Shown here: piece after piece, positions 26,389 to 34,967 of the stretch
Numbering within the stretch: position 1 is the stretch's first letter
Layout of the letters: every line of letters begins with the position of its first letter
Source of the DNA: Falsiroseomonas frigidaquae
Lineage (GTDB): Bacteria > Pseudomonadota > Alphaproteobacteria > Acetobacterales > Acetobacteraceae
Reading direction: 5' to 3'
Length of the DNA stretch: 64,000 nucleotides
Assembly: GCF_012163145.1 (NCBI RefSeq)
Contig: NZ_JAAVTX010000006.1
Location: forward strand, 1-64,000
The notes under the pieces: model-generated
The model's database searches: none
Told to the model about the DNA's origin: nothing
Seen by the model: only the letters and a program-made list of their open reading frames with translations
Translations under genes and position numbers: made by a program

Positions 26389-27543
26389 TTGGCCCCCGGT
26401 TCTCAGCCTTGGTTGATCGAGCGCGGCGACGCGCTGCTGGATGATGCGCTGCGCCCTGCCGCCGTGGCGCTGGCGGATGGCAAGGTGGCCGCGGTCGCCC
26501 CGCCGGGGGCCCGGCGCTTCGACGCCAGCGGGCTGTATGTGCTGCCCGGCCTGGTGGATATCCATGGCGATGCGCATGAGCGACAGATGCAGCCGCGCCC
26601 GGGCATCGGCTTCCCGCATGGCCTCGGCATGCGCGATTCGGCGGCGCAGCTGCTGGCCGCCGGCATCACCACCGCCTGCCTCGGCGTGACCCTGTCCTGG
26701 GAACCCGGCCTGCGCGGCATCGCCGCCTGGCGGGCCACGCTGGCGGCGGTGGAGGCGCTGTGCCCGCTGGGCGGCTGCGACATCCGCATCCATTGCCGGT
26801 ATGAGGCGGACAACCTGGACGTGGTGGAGGAATTGCTGGCCGACATGGCAGCCGGCCGCGTCGCGCTGCTGGCCTTCAACGACCACACCCCGAGCATCGT
26901 GAAGCGCCTGCCGGATGTGGCGAAGGCGGCCGCCTATGCCCAGCGTGGCGGCGTGCCGGTCCTTGAATTCGCCCGGCTGGCGGAGGCCGCCCTGGCGCGT
27001 CGCGCGGAGGTGCCCGCCGCGCATGCGCGGCTCGCCGCCGCGGCGCGGGATGCCGGCATCCCCATGCTGAGCCATGACGACGCCACGCCCGAGGCCCGCG
27101 CGCATTTCCGCGGCCTCGGCGCGCAGGTGTGCGAGTTTCCGATGTCGGAAGCCGTGGCCCAGGCGGCGCGGGATGCGGGCGAGCATGTGGTGATGGGCGC
27201 GCCGAATGTAGTGCGCGGCGGCAGCCACATGGGCTGGGGCAGCGCCGCGCCGATGGCGGAACAGGGCCTCGTGACCATCCTGGCCTCCGACTACTACTGG
27301 CCGGCGATGCTGGAGGCGGCCTTCGTCATGGCCGGCCGCGGCGTGCTGGATCTGCCAGCCGCCTGGGCTCTGGTTTCCGCGAACCCGGCGGAGGCCGCGG
27401 GGCTGGCCGATCGGGGCCGCATCGCGCCGGGACTGCGCGGCGATGTGGTGGTGGTGGACCCGGCACGGCGCGCGCCGCTGGCAACCTTCTGCCAGGGCAG
27501 GCTGGCCTGGCTGGCGGCGGAGGCGGCGGGGAGGGTGGGCTGA
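26389..27543 (+). CDS. phnM: Second PhnM-like diphosphatase
   Basis: The product is 384 residues from a TTG start two bases after the phnF stop, so it is probably co-translated with phnF. It keeps the PhnM metal-site pattern (V-D-I-H-G-D-A-H-E, F-N-D-H-T-P, L-S-H-D-D-A-T-P, A-P-N-V-V-R-G-G-S-H-M-G and a conserved A-S-D-Y-Y-W-P-A-M). It differs widely from the copy at 19869. It may act on another ribosyl phosphonate, or back up the first enzyme; this is inference. Confidence 0.8.
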   Translation: MAPGSQPWLIERGDALLDDALRPAAVALADGKVAAVAPPGARRFDASGLYVLPGLVDIHGDAHERQMQPRPGIGFPHGLGMRDSAAQLLAAGITTACLGVTLSWEPGLRGIAAWRATLAAVEALCPLGGCDIRIHCRYEADNLDVVEELLADMAAGRVALLAFNDHTPSIVKRLPDVAKAAAYAQRGGVPVLEFARLAEAALARRAEVPAAHARLAAAARDAGIPMLSHDDATPEARAHFRGLGAQVCEFPMSEAVAQAARDAGEHVVMGAPNVVRGGSHMGWGSAAPMAEQGLVTILASDYYWPAMLEAAFVMAGRGVLDLPAAWALVSANPAEAAGLADRGRIAPGLRGDVVVVDPARRAPLATFCQGRLAWLAAEAAGRVG

Positions 27544-27585
27544 CCGGCGCTTGCCGGCCGGCGGTGTCCTCCGCCTCGGGCAGCT

Positions 27586-28521
27586 TCAGCCTCCCTCCTC
27601 ATCCTCGGTGGGCAATTCGCAGCGGTTGTGGATATGCGTCGCCGCCACCGCGGCGTGGCCCATGGCAATGACGATCTGGTCGAGCCCGCGCACGATGTCC
27701 CCGGCGGCGTAGAGGCCCTTCACGCTGGTCTGGTTGTGCGCGTCCACGACCAGCGCCCCCTTCTCGTCATGCTCGGCGCCCAGGGCACGGCCGAGGCCGG
27801 AGCGGTAGTGCAGGCCTAGCGCGGAATAGAGCACGTCGAACCGATGCTCCTGCCCGCCACCGCGCAGCACCGCGACCCGCCCATTGGCGATGTCGAGGCC
27901 GGTGATCGGATCCGCCACGAGACGGATGTCGAGCCGGGCCGCGAGCGCGCGCTGCTGCTCATCCAGGGCGAGAGGCTTGCCGAGGGTGAGCAGGGTGACG
28001 CGGTCCGAATAGGTACGTGCGATGAAGGCGGCCTCGCCCAGGCCATGTGCGCCATGGCCGATGACGGCGATGCTGCGGTCGCGCGCCTCGTAGCCGTCGC
28101 AGATCGGGCAGTAGCGCACCAGGCCGCGGCGTACCGCATCCGGCAGGTCGGGCAGTTCCGGCTCCACATCCACCGCGCCGGTCGCCAGCAGCACGCGGCG
28201 GGCGACGACCTCGCCCGAGGCTTCCGCGCCCTCGATCCGGGCGGTGAAGCCGGTGGGCGTGCGGTGCAGGGCGGTGACCTCCCCCTGCCGGATGGCGATG
28301 CCGTAGCGGGCCAGATGCTCGCGCTGGCGTGCCAGCAGGTCGGGCCCGCCGATGCCCTCGGCGAAGAAGGGAATGTTGTGGCTGGTGGGGATCCAGGCCG
28401 CGCGCGGCGCGCCGGCATCCACCAGCAGCACGCGGCGCTTGAAGCGCGCGAGGTAAAGCGCGGCCGTCATCCCCGCGGGGCCGGCACCAATGATCAGGCA
28501 ATCCTGCAGGTTTTCGGGCAT
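27586..28521 (-). CDS. Thioredoxin-reductase-like NAD(P)/FAD oxidoreductase
   Basis: The product is 311 residues with an N-terminal FAD motif G-A-G-P-A-G-M, a redox-active C-P-I-C-D-G pair (CxxC) in the usual thioredoxin-reductase position and an NAD(P)-binding G-H-G-A-H-G-L-G motif. The end K-G-L-Y-A-A-G-D-I-V contains the conserved FAD-contacting Gly-Asp. No thioredoxin gene lies nearby, and a partner is unknown. The ATG at 28521 follows AGGGGG. Confidence 0.85.
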   Translation of the reverse strand: MPENLQDCLIIGAGPAGMTAALYLARFKRRVLLVDAGAPRAAWIPTSHNIPFFAEGIGGPDLLARQREHLARYGIAIRQGEVTALHRTPTGFTARIEGAEASGEVVARRVLLATGAVDVEPELPDLPDAVRRGLVRYCPICDGYEARDRSIAVIGHGAHGLGEAAFIARTYSDRVTLLTLGKPLALDEQQRALAARLDIRLVADPITGLDIANGRVAVLRGGGQEHRFDVLYSALGLHYRSGLGRALGAEHDEKGALVVDAHNQTSVKGLYAAGDIVRGLDQIVIAMGHAAVAATHIHNRCELPTEDEEGG

Positions 28522-28557
28522 GCCCCCTGCAACGCGGGCCGGCCGCATCCGTGCTGG

Positions 28558-29061
28558 TTACGCAGGTGGATCGGCCGTCCGGATCGGCGGCGCCGCCTGT
28601 GCCCGCCTGATCGCCGCCTGCGCCATCGCATCCAGCGCGTTGAGAAACCGCGACTTGTCGGCACCCGCCATCGGTGGCGGGCCGCCGCCCATGCCCAGCT
28701 CCCGCAGATGCTGCGACATGGCGCGGCCGGCGAGCGCGCTGCCGATGTTGTTCTCGGTCCAGGGGTGGCCCTTGAAGTTCAGCGCGAAGGCGCCCTTGGC
28801 CAGGCAGCGCGCGGCCAGCGGGATATCCGCTGTCATGCAGATATCCGTGGGCGTCGCGGCATCGGCGATCCAGTCATCCGCCTTGTCCGCGCCATCGGTG
28901 ACGATGACGATCCGTGTGCGGCCGCCCGGCGGGCGGATGGGGCGGGACCCGTTGGAGATGAAGATGGTCTCGAGGCCCAGCCGGCCGGCGACGCGGAGGA
29001 TCTCTTCGCGCACCGGGCAGGCATCGGCATCGACGAGGAAGCGTGGTTCGCCTTGTCCCAT
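28558..29061 (-). CDS. YaiI/YqxD-family (DUF188) protein
   Basis: The product is 167 residues with the family pattern V-D-A-D-A-C-P-V (10-17), V-T-D-G-A-D-K-A-D-D and T-A-D-I-P-L-A. DUF188 proteins have a PIN-like nuclease-type fold, but their function is not settled. The C-terminus is Ala/Pro rich. The gene stands between the flavoprotein and the thiamine transporter genes on the same strand. Confidence 0.88.
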   Translation of the reverse strand: MGQGEPRFLVDADACPVREEILRVAGRLGLETIFISNGSRPIRPPGGRTRIVIVTDGADKADDWIADAATPTDICMTADIPLAARCLAKGAFALNFKGHPWTENNIGSALAGRAMSQHLRELGMGGGPPPMAGADKSRFLNALDAMAQAAIRRAQAAPPIRTADPPA

Positions 29062-29115
29062 CGATTCAGACCTCCGGTGCTCGGCTACGCTTGCGCCCTT
29101 CGGTCATCGATGGGC

Positions 29116-30078
29116 TCATCGCCCCTGCGTAGCGGGCGGCAGCTCCACCGCATAGCTCTCGATCGGCGGCACGCTGCGGATCATGCGGCGCTCCACCAGG
29201 AAGCGGGCGAAACGGTCATAGCGGTTGCGGTCCAGCGCGCCGGGGCTCAGCGAGAAGCGGTTCGCGGTGCTGGCGAAGGCGCGGCGGTTCAGCTCGTTGT
29301 CCAGCTCCCGGCGGGGACCGGCGATGAACATGCGCCAGGATTCCTCCGGGTTGTTCACCAGGAAGTGGGTCGCAGCCTCCGTCGCATCGATAAAGCGGCG
29401 CAGCAGCGGGTCCTGCGCGCGGTCGCGATGGGCGATGTAGATCAGCTCGTCATAGGCCGGCATGCCGTATTGCTCGGGGAAGAAGGCGCGGCCGGGGCGA
29501 TTCTCCAGGTCGAGCTGATGCAGCTCGAAATTGCGGAAGCCGCCGAGGATGGCGTCCACCTGGCCCGACATCAGCGCCGAGGACAGGCCGAAATTCACGT
29601 TCACCAGGCGGATGTCGGACAGGCCGAGGCCGACGCTTTCCAGCATCGCGCCCATGGTCACTTCCTCGAACCCGGCCACGGAATACCCCACGCGCTTGCC
29701 GCGGAGGTCCGCCAGGCTGCGCACCGGGCCGTCCCGCAGCACGGTCAGCGTCGACAGCGGCGTGGCGACCAGCGTGCCGACGCGGATCAGCGGCAGTCCC
29801 TGTTCCACCGCCAGGTACAGGTTCTTCTGGTAGAACACGCCGATATCGGCCCGCCGCGCGCCAACCAGCCGCGGCGGGTCGTTCGGATCGGCCGGCGCGA
29901 CGATCCGCACATCGAGGCCGGCGCGGGCAAAGTCGCCGCGCTCCTGTGCGATGATGATGGGCGCGTGGTCCGGGTTGATGAACCAGTCCAGCAGCACCGT
30001 CAGCGGGGCCGGCGCCGGCTGCGCGTGCAGCGGCGTGGCGAACAGCAGCAGGGCCAGAAGGGCCAGGATGCGCTTCAT
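29116..30078 (-). CDS. thiY: Thiamine-precursor ABC transporter, periplasmic binding protein
   Basis: The product is 320 residues with a signal peptide ending near L-H-A-Q. The mature start L-D-W-F-I-N-P-D-H-A-P-I is typical of the NMT1/THI5-like ThiY group that binds HMP-type pyrimidines (e.g. N-formyl-4-amino-5-aminomethyl-2-methylpyrimidine). It is third in an operon behind a TPP riboswitch and overlaps the permease gene by 4 bp, which supports the thiamine-precursor role. Confidence 0.85.
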   Translation of the reverse strand: MKRILALLALLLFATPLHAQPAPAPLTVLLDWFINPDHAPIIIAQERGDFARAGLDVRIVAPADPNDPPRLVGARRADIGVFYQKNLYLAVEQGLPLIRVGTLVATPLSTLTVLRDGPVRSLADLRGKRVGYSVAGFEEVTMGAMLESVGLGLSDIRLVNVNFGLSSALMSGQVDAILGGFRNFELHQLDLENRPGRAFFPEQYGMPAYDELIYIAHRDRAQDPLLRRFIDATEAATHFLVNNPEESWRMFIAGPRRELDNELNRRAFASTANRFSLSPGALDRNRYDRFARFLVERRMIRSVPPIESYAVELPPATQGR

Positions 30079-30833
30079 GTCGTGACCTTTTCGGTGAGAA
30101 GGGAATCGGGCTGCCAGGGGATCGCCCTTCGCAGCAGCCAGTCGGTGGCGAACCACAGGGCCAGGGCCATCAGCATCAGCACGAACAGCGCGGCGAACAT
30201 CACATCCGTCTGGCTGCGCCCATTGGCGTGCAGCATCAGGTAGCCAAGCCCCGCCGAGGCCCCGACCCATTCGCCGACCACCGCGCCGATCGGTGCGACG
30301 GCCGCCGCGACCCGAAGGCCGGAGGCCAGGGAGGGCAGCGCCGCCGGCACCCGCACCCGCCACAGCAGGGACAGGCGGCCGGCGCCCATGGTGGCTGCCA
30401 GGTCGAGCATCCCCGGCTCCGTCCGCCGCAGCCCGTCATAGAAGGCGGTGGCGACGGGGAAGAAGATGATGAGGGTGGCCATCGCCACCTTGCTGGCGAT
30501 GCCGAAGCCCAGCCACAGCGTCAGCAGCGGCGCGATGGCGAAGACCGGGATGGCCTGGCTGATCAGCAGCAGCGGCAACAGCCAGCGCCGCCCCTCCCGC
30601 CACGCCACCAGCACCAGCGCGGTGGCGACGCCGAGCAGCGAACCCAGCGCCAGGCCGAGCAGGATCTCGGAGGCCGTGATCAGCGCGTGGTGGAAGATGC
30701 TCTCCCAGCGATCCGCCAGGGCAAGCGCAACGCGGCTCGGCGCCGGCAGCAGGAAGGGCGGCACTTCGGTCAGCCAGACTAAGCCCTGCCACAGCAGCAC
30801 CAGGCCGAGGGCAGCGAGAAACCCGCGGATCAT
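30075..30833 (-). CDS. thiX: Thiamine-precursor ABC transporter, permease
   Basis: The product is 252 residues with about six hydrophobic segments and the binding-protein-dependent permease (EAA-type) loop around A-A-T-M-G-A-G-R-L-S-L-L-W-R-V-R-V-P-A-A. It is an SsuC/TauC-type permease by fold, and its position between the ATPase and ThiY-like genes downstream of a TPP riboswitch indicates pyrimidine-precursor import. 4-bp overlaps on both sides suggest coupling. Confidence 0.85.
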   Translation of the reverse strand: MIRGFLAALGLVLLWQGLVWLTEVPPFLLPAPSRVALALADRWESIFHHALITASEILLGLALGSLLGVATALVLVAWREGRRWLLPLLLISQAIPVFAIAPLLTLWLGFGIASKVAMATLIIFFPVATAFYDGLRRTEPGMLDLAATMGAGRLSLLWRVRVPAALPSLASGLRVAAAVAPIGAVVGEWVGASAGLGYLMLHANGRSQTDVMFAALFVLMLMALALWFATDWLLRRAIPWQPDSLLTEKVTT

Positions 30834-31576
30834 GCCACTGCCTCCGCCAGGCGTTCGAGCAGCGCGGCCTGGGCCTCCAGCAGCGCCGGATCGCCGGCTG
30901 GGCGAGGGGGGGCGCCGGTAGGGACGGGCACCGCCACCGGCACGGCGGGGGCGCCGGTCAGCACGAAGATCTGGTCCGCCAGGCGCAGCGCCTCCAGCGG
31001 GTCATGTGTCACCAGCAGCACGGTGCGGCCGGCCAGAAGGCGGGCGGATAGGGACTGCATGCGGTGGCGCGTCGGGGCATCCACGGCGCTGAAGGGCTCG
31101 TCCATCAGCACCAGAGGGCGGTCTTCCATCAGCGTGCGGGCCAGCGCCACGCGCTGGCGCATGCCGCCGGAAAGCTGCGCCGGGCTCTTGCCCTGATCGG
31201 CCGGCACCAGCCCGACCTCGGCCAGCATGGCCCGCGCCCGCGCCAGATCCGGCGCCTCGCCGCGTAGATGCGCGCCCAGGGTGATGTTGCCGAGCACGTC
31301 CCGCCAGGGCGCCAGCAGGTCCTGCTGCGCCATGTAGGCGACCCGCCCGGCCAGCGCCGCGCCATCCTCCGCCTGCACCGAACCGCCCGCCGGCACCGGC
31401 AGCAGCCCGGCGACCAGCCGCAGCAGGGTGGATTTGCCGGAGCCCGATGGCCCGAGCAGCGCCGTCGTGCGCCCGCCAGGCACGGCCAGGTCAAGCGCCC
31501 CCAGCACCGGCTGCCCCCCAAGGGACAGGCCACGCGGCAAGACGATACGGAATCCGGGCGTAGTGAGGCTGGGCAA
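30830..31576 (-). CDS. thiZ: Thiamine-precursor ABC transporter, ATPase
   Basis: The product is 248 residues with Walker A G-P-S-G-S-G-K-S, signature L-S-G-G-M-R-Q-R and Walker B L-V-L-M-D-E-P-F. The start is a TTG at 31576, three bases after the TPP aptamer; the aptamer's AAGGGAA end supplies the ribosome site. The C-terminal 40 residues are Pro/Val/Ala rich. It is the first gene of the riboswitch-controlled operon. Confidence 0.85.
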   Translation of the reverse strand: MPSLTTPGFRIVLPRGLSLGGQPVLGALDLAVPGGRTTALLGPSGSGKSTLLRLVAGLLPVPAGGSVQAEDGAALAGRVAYMAQQDLLAPWRDVLGNITLGAHLRGEAPDLARARAMLAEVGLVPADQGKSPAQLSGGMRQRVALARTLMEDRPLVLMDEPFSAVDAPTRHRMQSLSARLLAGRTVLLVTHDPLEALRLADQIFVLTGAPAVPVAVPVPTGAPPRPAGDPALLEAQAALLERLAEAVA

Positions 31577-31579
31577 GAC

Positions 31580-31674
31580 ACCGTTCCCTTCGCCGGCATG
31601 ACCCGGATCAGGTTCGTGGGGTCGCGGGGACTGCCCCGCCTCTCAGCCCCCTATGGGCTCCCCCCGATGACGGT
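31580..31674 (-). promoter_or_regulatory. TPP riboswitch (THI element)
   Basis: On the minus strand the conserved cores are present in order: GGAGCC, GGCTGAGAGG, and then GAACCTGATCCGGGTCATGC followed by CGAAGGGAA. ACCGT (31670-31674) can pair with ACGGT (31580-31584) to close P1. The Shine-Dalgarno AAGGGAA is part of the aptamer end and sits about eight bases from the TTG start, so bound TPP would hide it and block translation of the ABC transporter. Confidence 0.93.
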
Positions 31675-31856
31675 TGGATGTATGCGGTGCCGCCCGGAGC
31701 CTGACAAGCCCCCGCCGGGGTTGCAGCCCGCGACCCGGAAACGTGTCCTCCTCCCGCTTGTGTAGCCTGCGGAACATAAGCGGGTTTGCACTACAAGTGT
31801 CTGTTTTCAAAAGAAAAAATTTGACGCGACGCGTCCCGGGGGCGTAGGAACCCGGC

Positions 31857-32414
31857 ATGTCACCTGTCGCCATCACCGTCCTCGCCCTCGGCATGTCCGT
31901 GGATGCTTTCGCGGCCGCCCTCAGCCGGGGTGCCACCGGACAGCGCGTCCGCATGGGCGATGCGCTGCGGACCGGGGCGGTGTTCGGCGCGGTGGAGATG
32001 GCGACCCCGGTGCTCGGCTGGTGCCTCGGCATCCTGGCGGCGGGGCAGATCGCGGCCGTCGACCATTGGGTGGCCTTCACCCTGCTTGGCCTGGTCGGGC
32101 TGCATTGCCTCTATGCGGCGCTGCGCCGCGCGCCGGATGCGCCGCCGCGCAGCCGCTCCGTCTGGATGCTGGTGGCGGTCGCCATCGGCACCAGCATCGA
32201 CGCGATGGCGGTGGGCGTGTCGCTGGCGGTGCTGGAGGTGGATATCTGGGTGGTGGCGCCAGCCATCGGCCTGGCCACCTTCATCATGGCGACCGGCGGG
32301 ATGATGGCCGGGCGGCTACTCGGCAGCCGATTCGGGCGGGGGGCGGAGGCGCTGGCCGGGCTGGCGCTGATCGCGCTCGGCACCTCCATCCTGCTGGAGC
32401 ATCTGGCCGGATAA
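31857..32414 (+). CDS. mntP: Manganese efflux pump MntP
   Basis: The product is 185 residues with six hydrophobic segments in two repeats of three. Each half has the family motif with acidic membrane residues: [10 protein letters not shown] (11-20) and [11 protein letters not shown] (about 111-121). It exports Mn(II). The 180-bp upstream region has an AT-rich stretch (31795-31834) with the inverted repeat TTTTC/GAAAA, but I see no yybP-ykoY riboswitch. Confidence 0.92.
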   Translation: MSPVAITVLALGMSVDAFAAALSRGATGQRVRMGDALRTGAVFGAVEMATPVLGWCLGILAAGQIAAVDHWVAFTLLGLVGLHCLYAALRRAPDAPPRSRSVWMLVAVAIGTSIDAMAVGVSLAVLEVDIWVVAPAIGLATFIMATGGMMAGRLLGSRFGRGAEALAGLALIALGTSILLEHLAG

Positions 32415-32440
32415 GCCGGGCGGCCCCATGTTGGCGGGGC

Positions 32441-33568
32441 ATGCGACCCCTCCTGATCGGTTCCGAAATCTACCGCGGCTCCACCTATGGGCCGAAGCAC
32501 CCGCTGGCGATTCCGCGCGTCTCCACCATGCTGGACCTGGTGCACGCCATGGGATGGGTGGCGCCGGGCCAGTATGTGGACAGCCCGCGCGCCACGCCGG
32601 AACAGCTCACCCGCTTCCATACGTCCGACTATGTGACGGCGCTGATGCAGGCGGAGGCGTCCCAGGCGGTGGACCCGGCGCATCGCGAACGCCACCGCAT
32701 CGGCGCGGATGGCAACCCGGTGTATCGCGAGGTCTTCTCCCGACCCGCCACCGGCGCCGGCGGCGTGATGCTGGCGGCGCGGCTGACGGCGGAGGGCGGT
32801 GTGGTGCATGTGCCGGGCGGCGGCACGCATCACGGCCAGCCGGACCGTGCCAGCGGCTTCTGCTACCTGAACGACGCGGTGCTGGGACTGATGACCTGGC
32901 TCGACCAGGGCCTGACCAACATCCTGTACCTGGATATCGACGCGCATCACGGCGATGGCGTGGAGGCGGCCTTCGCTGATGATCCGCGCGTCTTCACCGT
33001 CTCGGTGCACGAGGCCGGGCGTTGGCCGAATACCGGGCCGGTGGAGAACCGGGCAGGGGGCCACGCCCGCAACCTGCCGGTGCCGGAGGGCTTCAACGAC
33101 AGCGAGATGGATTTTCTCCAGCGCCACGCCATCCTGCCCATCCTGCGGCAGCGCCGGCCGCAGGCGGTGATGCTGCAATGCGGGGCGGATGCGATCGCCG
33201 AGGACCCGCTTTCCCGCCTTGCCCTGTCCAACGCCGCCCACCGCAGCGTGGTGCAGGCGCTGATGGGTGTGGCGCCGCGGCTGATCGTGCTTGGCGGCGG
33301 CGGCTATAACCCCTGGTCCGTGGCGCGCTGCTGGGCCGGCGTCTGGGCCACGCTGAACCGCCTGCCGATTCCGCCCTGCATTCCCGCCTCCGCCGAGGCC
33401 GTGCTGCGGGGCCTGGCCTGGACGCGGGCGGCCGGGCGCAACCCGCCGGAGGCGTGGTTCACCTCCATCGCCGATGCACCGCGCCCCGGCCCTGTGCGGC
33501 CGGAAATCCGGGCGCTGGCCGCGCGCACCCTGGAAGGGTTGCCGGAGGCTGCTAAGGTGCCCGCATGA
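32441..33568 (+). CDS. Histone-deacetylase-family (AcuC-like) amidohydrolase
   Basis: The product is 375 residues. The arginase/deacetylase active site is complete: His130-His131 in G-G-T-H-H-G, zinc ligands Asp168 and His170 in L-D-I-D-A-H-H-G-D-G, Asp255 in A-E-D-P, and the transition-state Tyr289 in G-G-G-G-Y-N. Bacterial members remove acyl groups from proteins or small amines (AcuC, acetylpolyamine). Its stop overlaps the next gene's start (ATGA). The substrate is not predictable. Confidence 0.9.
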   Translation: MRPLLIGSEIYRGSTYGPKHPLAIPRVSTMLDLVHAMGWVAPGQYVDSPRATPEQLTRFHTSDYVTALMQAEASQAVDPAHRERHRIGADGNPVYREVFSRPATGAGGVMLAARLTAEGGVVHVPGGGTHHGQPDRASGFCYLNDAVLGLMTWLDQGLTNILYLDIDAHHGDGVEAAFADDPRVFTVSVHEAGRWPNTGPVENRAGGHARNLPVPEGFNDSEMDFLQRHAILPILRQRRPQAVMLQCGADAIAEDPLSRLALSNAAHRSVVQALMGVAPRLIVLGGGGYNPWSVARCWAGVWATLNRLPIPPCIPASAEAVLRGLAWTRAAGRNPPEAWFTSIADAPRPGPVRPEIRALAARTLEGLPEAAKVPA

Positions 33569-34047
33569 TCACACGCCGCCCCCTGCTCGCCGTCCTCGGC
33601 CTGTTCGCCGCCACCCAGGCCCGGGCCCAGCCGGGCGTGGACCGCCCCCAGCCGAAGCTGCCGACGGAGCCGCTGGTCATCATCGGCCGCGACGGCACCC
33701 GCCATACCTTCCAGGTCGAGATGGCGGTCAGCCCGGACCACCAGATGATCGGCCTGATGTTCCGCCCGACCGTCGGCGCGAATGAGGGCATGCTGTTCGA
33801 CTGGGGCCAGCCGCGCGAGAGCAGCATGTGGATGCGGAATACGCTTGCCTCGCTTGATATGCTGTTCATCGCGGCGGACGGCCGCATCCACCGCATCGCG
33901 GAACGCACCGTGCCGCAGAGCCTGACGCCGATCGACAGCCGTGGCCCGGTTCGCGCCACGCTGGAATTGCAGGCCGGCATTACGGAGAAGCTGGACATCC
34001 GCGTCGGCGACCGCGCGCTGCACCGCATCTTCGGCAATGCGCCGTGA
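33565..34047 (+). CDS. DUF192 secreted protein
   Basis: The product is 160 residues: a signal peptide (about 1-22, ending A-R-A-Q) and a DUF192 domain with the family features E-M-A-V-S-P-D-H-Q-M-I-G-L-M-F-R, E-G-M-L-F-D and S-M-W-M-R-N-T-L-A-S-L-D-M-L-F-I. The function of DUF192 is not known. It overlaps the deacetylase-family gene by 4 bp and ends 41 bp before tRNA-Pro. Confidence 0.88.
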   Translation: MITRRPLLAVLGLFAATQARAQPGVDRPQPKLPTEPLVIIGRDGTRHTFQVEMAVSPDHQMIGLMFRPTVGANEGMLFDWGQPRESSMWMRNTLASLDMLFIAADGRIHRIAERTVPQSLTPIDSRGPVRATLELQAGITEKLDIRVGDRALHRIFGNAP

Positions 34048-34088
34048 CTCTTGCCCTTCGGCGCCCCGGCCCGTAGGTATCCGCCATT

Positions 34089-34162
34089 CGGGGTGTGGCG
34101 CAGCCTGGTAGCGCGCCTGTTTTGGGTACAGGAGGTCCTCGGTTCGATTCCGGGCACCCCGA
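34089..34162 (+). tRNA. tRNA-Pro (anticodon TGG)
   Basis: A full cloverleaf can be drawn: acceptor CGGGGTG paired with CACCCCG, D-arm GCGC...GCGC, anticodon stem CCTGT/ACAGG with loop TTTGGGT, and T-arm with GTTCGATTC. The CCA end is not encoded. It lies about 850 bp left of the integrated element; I found no matching repeat that would make it that element's attachment site. Confidence 0.95.
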
Positions 34163-34209
34163 TCCTTGTTCCGCTGAATTCGAAAATCCTGGAGCCGTCC
34201 GGGGGCCGC

Positions 34210-34290
34210 AGCAGGTCGCGAAGATGCCCTGCATCGGTCCAATCACCGCCTCGGCGCTCGTTGCCACCGTTCGGGCGCGAGCCCGATCCA
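34210..34290 (+). pseudogene. Possible IS110-type transposase fragment
   Basis: The plus-strand reading Q-V-A-K-M-P-C-I-G-P-I-T-A-S-A-L-V-A-T-V resembles the conserved C-terminal Transposase_20 core of IS110/IS116/IS902 enzymes (G-I-G-P-x-T-A-x-A-L-V-A). Nothing else of the gene is recognisable, and the frame does not continue into the usual F-A-A-W-L-G-L segment. It is short, so the match could be chance, but a relic beside a tRNA is plausible. Confidence 0.4.
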
Positions 34291-34509
34291 GGCGGCGCAG
34301 TGGCGCACCGAGGCCGTGAATTGCATCAGGGCCAGCGGCCATGCGCCGCATCAACAGGCCGGGATACGTCGCCCCAGCCAGAGCTCCACCTCCTTCGTGT
34401 TCGACACCCGCCAGGCCAAGGCGCAGCCTCTTGCCGGAGAAGGGAGAGCGTGTTCCTGGCAGCCGGCGTTGCGTGGTAGCGAGCGCGCAGGATGAAGGGA
34501 CGGGCTACC

Positions 34510-34804
34510 ATGACCAAGGAGCAGAACCGGCCTGCGACGCCGCAACCGCTGGATGACGCCGCGCTTGACGTCGGACGGGTGACCATTCCGGAGGCCCGTT
34601 GCCCTGGCGCAGCCAAGGCGATGGCGGAACGGGCGGCGGCGGCGCGGGCCCCTTCGGCGGTGCGGATGGCGCAGGCTTCGGCGGCCGTGGCGACGGCCTG
34701 ATGTTCACCCTGGAGGGGAATGGCGGCGCGGCAGGCGGCGAGACGGGTGACGATGGCGGGGTTAGCGGCCTCGACGGCAGCGCGGGGAATGCGACCGGCG
34801 GCTG
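34510..34804 (+). pseudogene. Possible frameshifted Gly-rich protein with a leader-like start
   Basis: The reading from the ATG at 34510 begins M-T-K-E-Q-N-R-P-A-T-P-Q-P-L-D-D-A-A-L-D-V, which resembles double-glycine leader starts (LDxxxLxxV), then runs into non-conserved sequence. A different frame from about 34569 gives a Gly-rich stretch (G-D-G-G-T-G-G-G-G-A-G-P-F-G-G-A-D-G-A) to a stop at 34804. A single frame change near 34570 would join them. It is speculative. The rest of 34163-35000 holds nothing else I can support. Confidence 0.3.
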
Positions 34805-34967
34805 ACCGCTTCGTATCGGCCTCACCCGCGCCACATGGCGGGCATGGCACGGGCACAACAAGGCACGGCCGGCCACCAGGTCGCGCGTCCGGCTGCAGGA
34901 CCGGCCTCAAGGGGCCGCGAAGGCGCGAATCGCGCGAAACGATCCGCTGGCAGTTTGGGCGGCGGAT

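Noticed and set aside
27844-30243. Long open plus-strand frame of about 799 codons
   Set aside because: It lies opposite the flavoprotein, DUF188 and thiY genes, all of which have clear family motifs; no motif is seen in the antisense reading.
31675-31856. yybP-ykoY manganese riboswitch upstream of mntP
   Set aside because: The conserved internal loops are not seen on the plus strand, and the only good promoter-like bases lie too close to the start for such a leader.
34089-34162. tRNA-Pro as the attachment site of the element
   Set aside because: No second copy of its 3' end is found at the right end; the repeat pair clearly fits tRNA-Ser.
34326-34910. 194-codon minus-strand frame
   Set aside because: It has Ala/Arg-rich sequence with no motif or ribosome site and lies opposite the leader-like reading frame.
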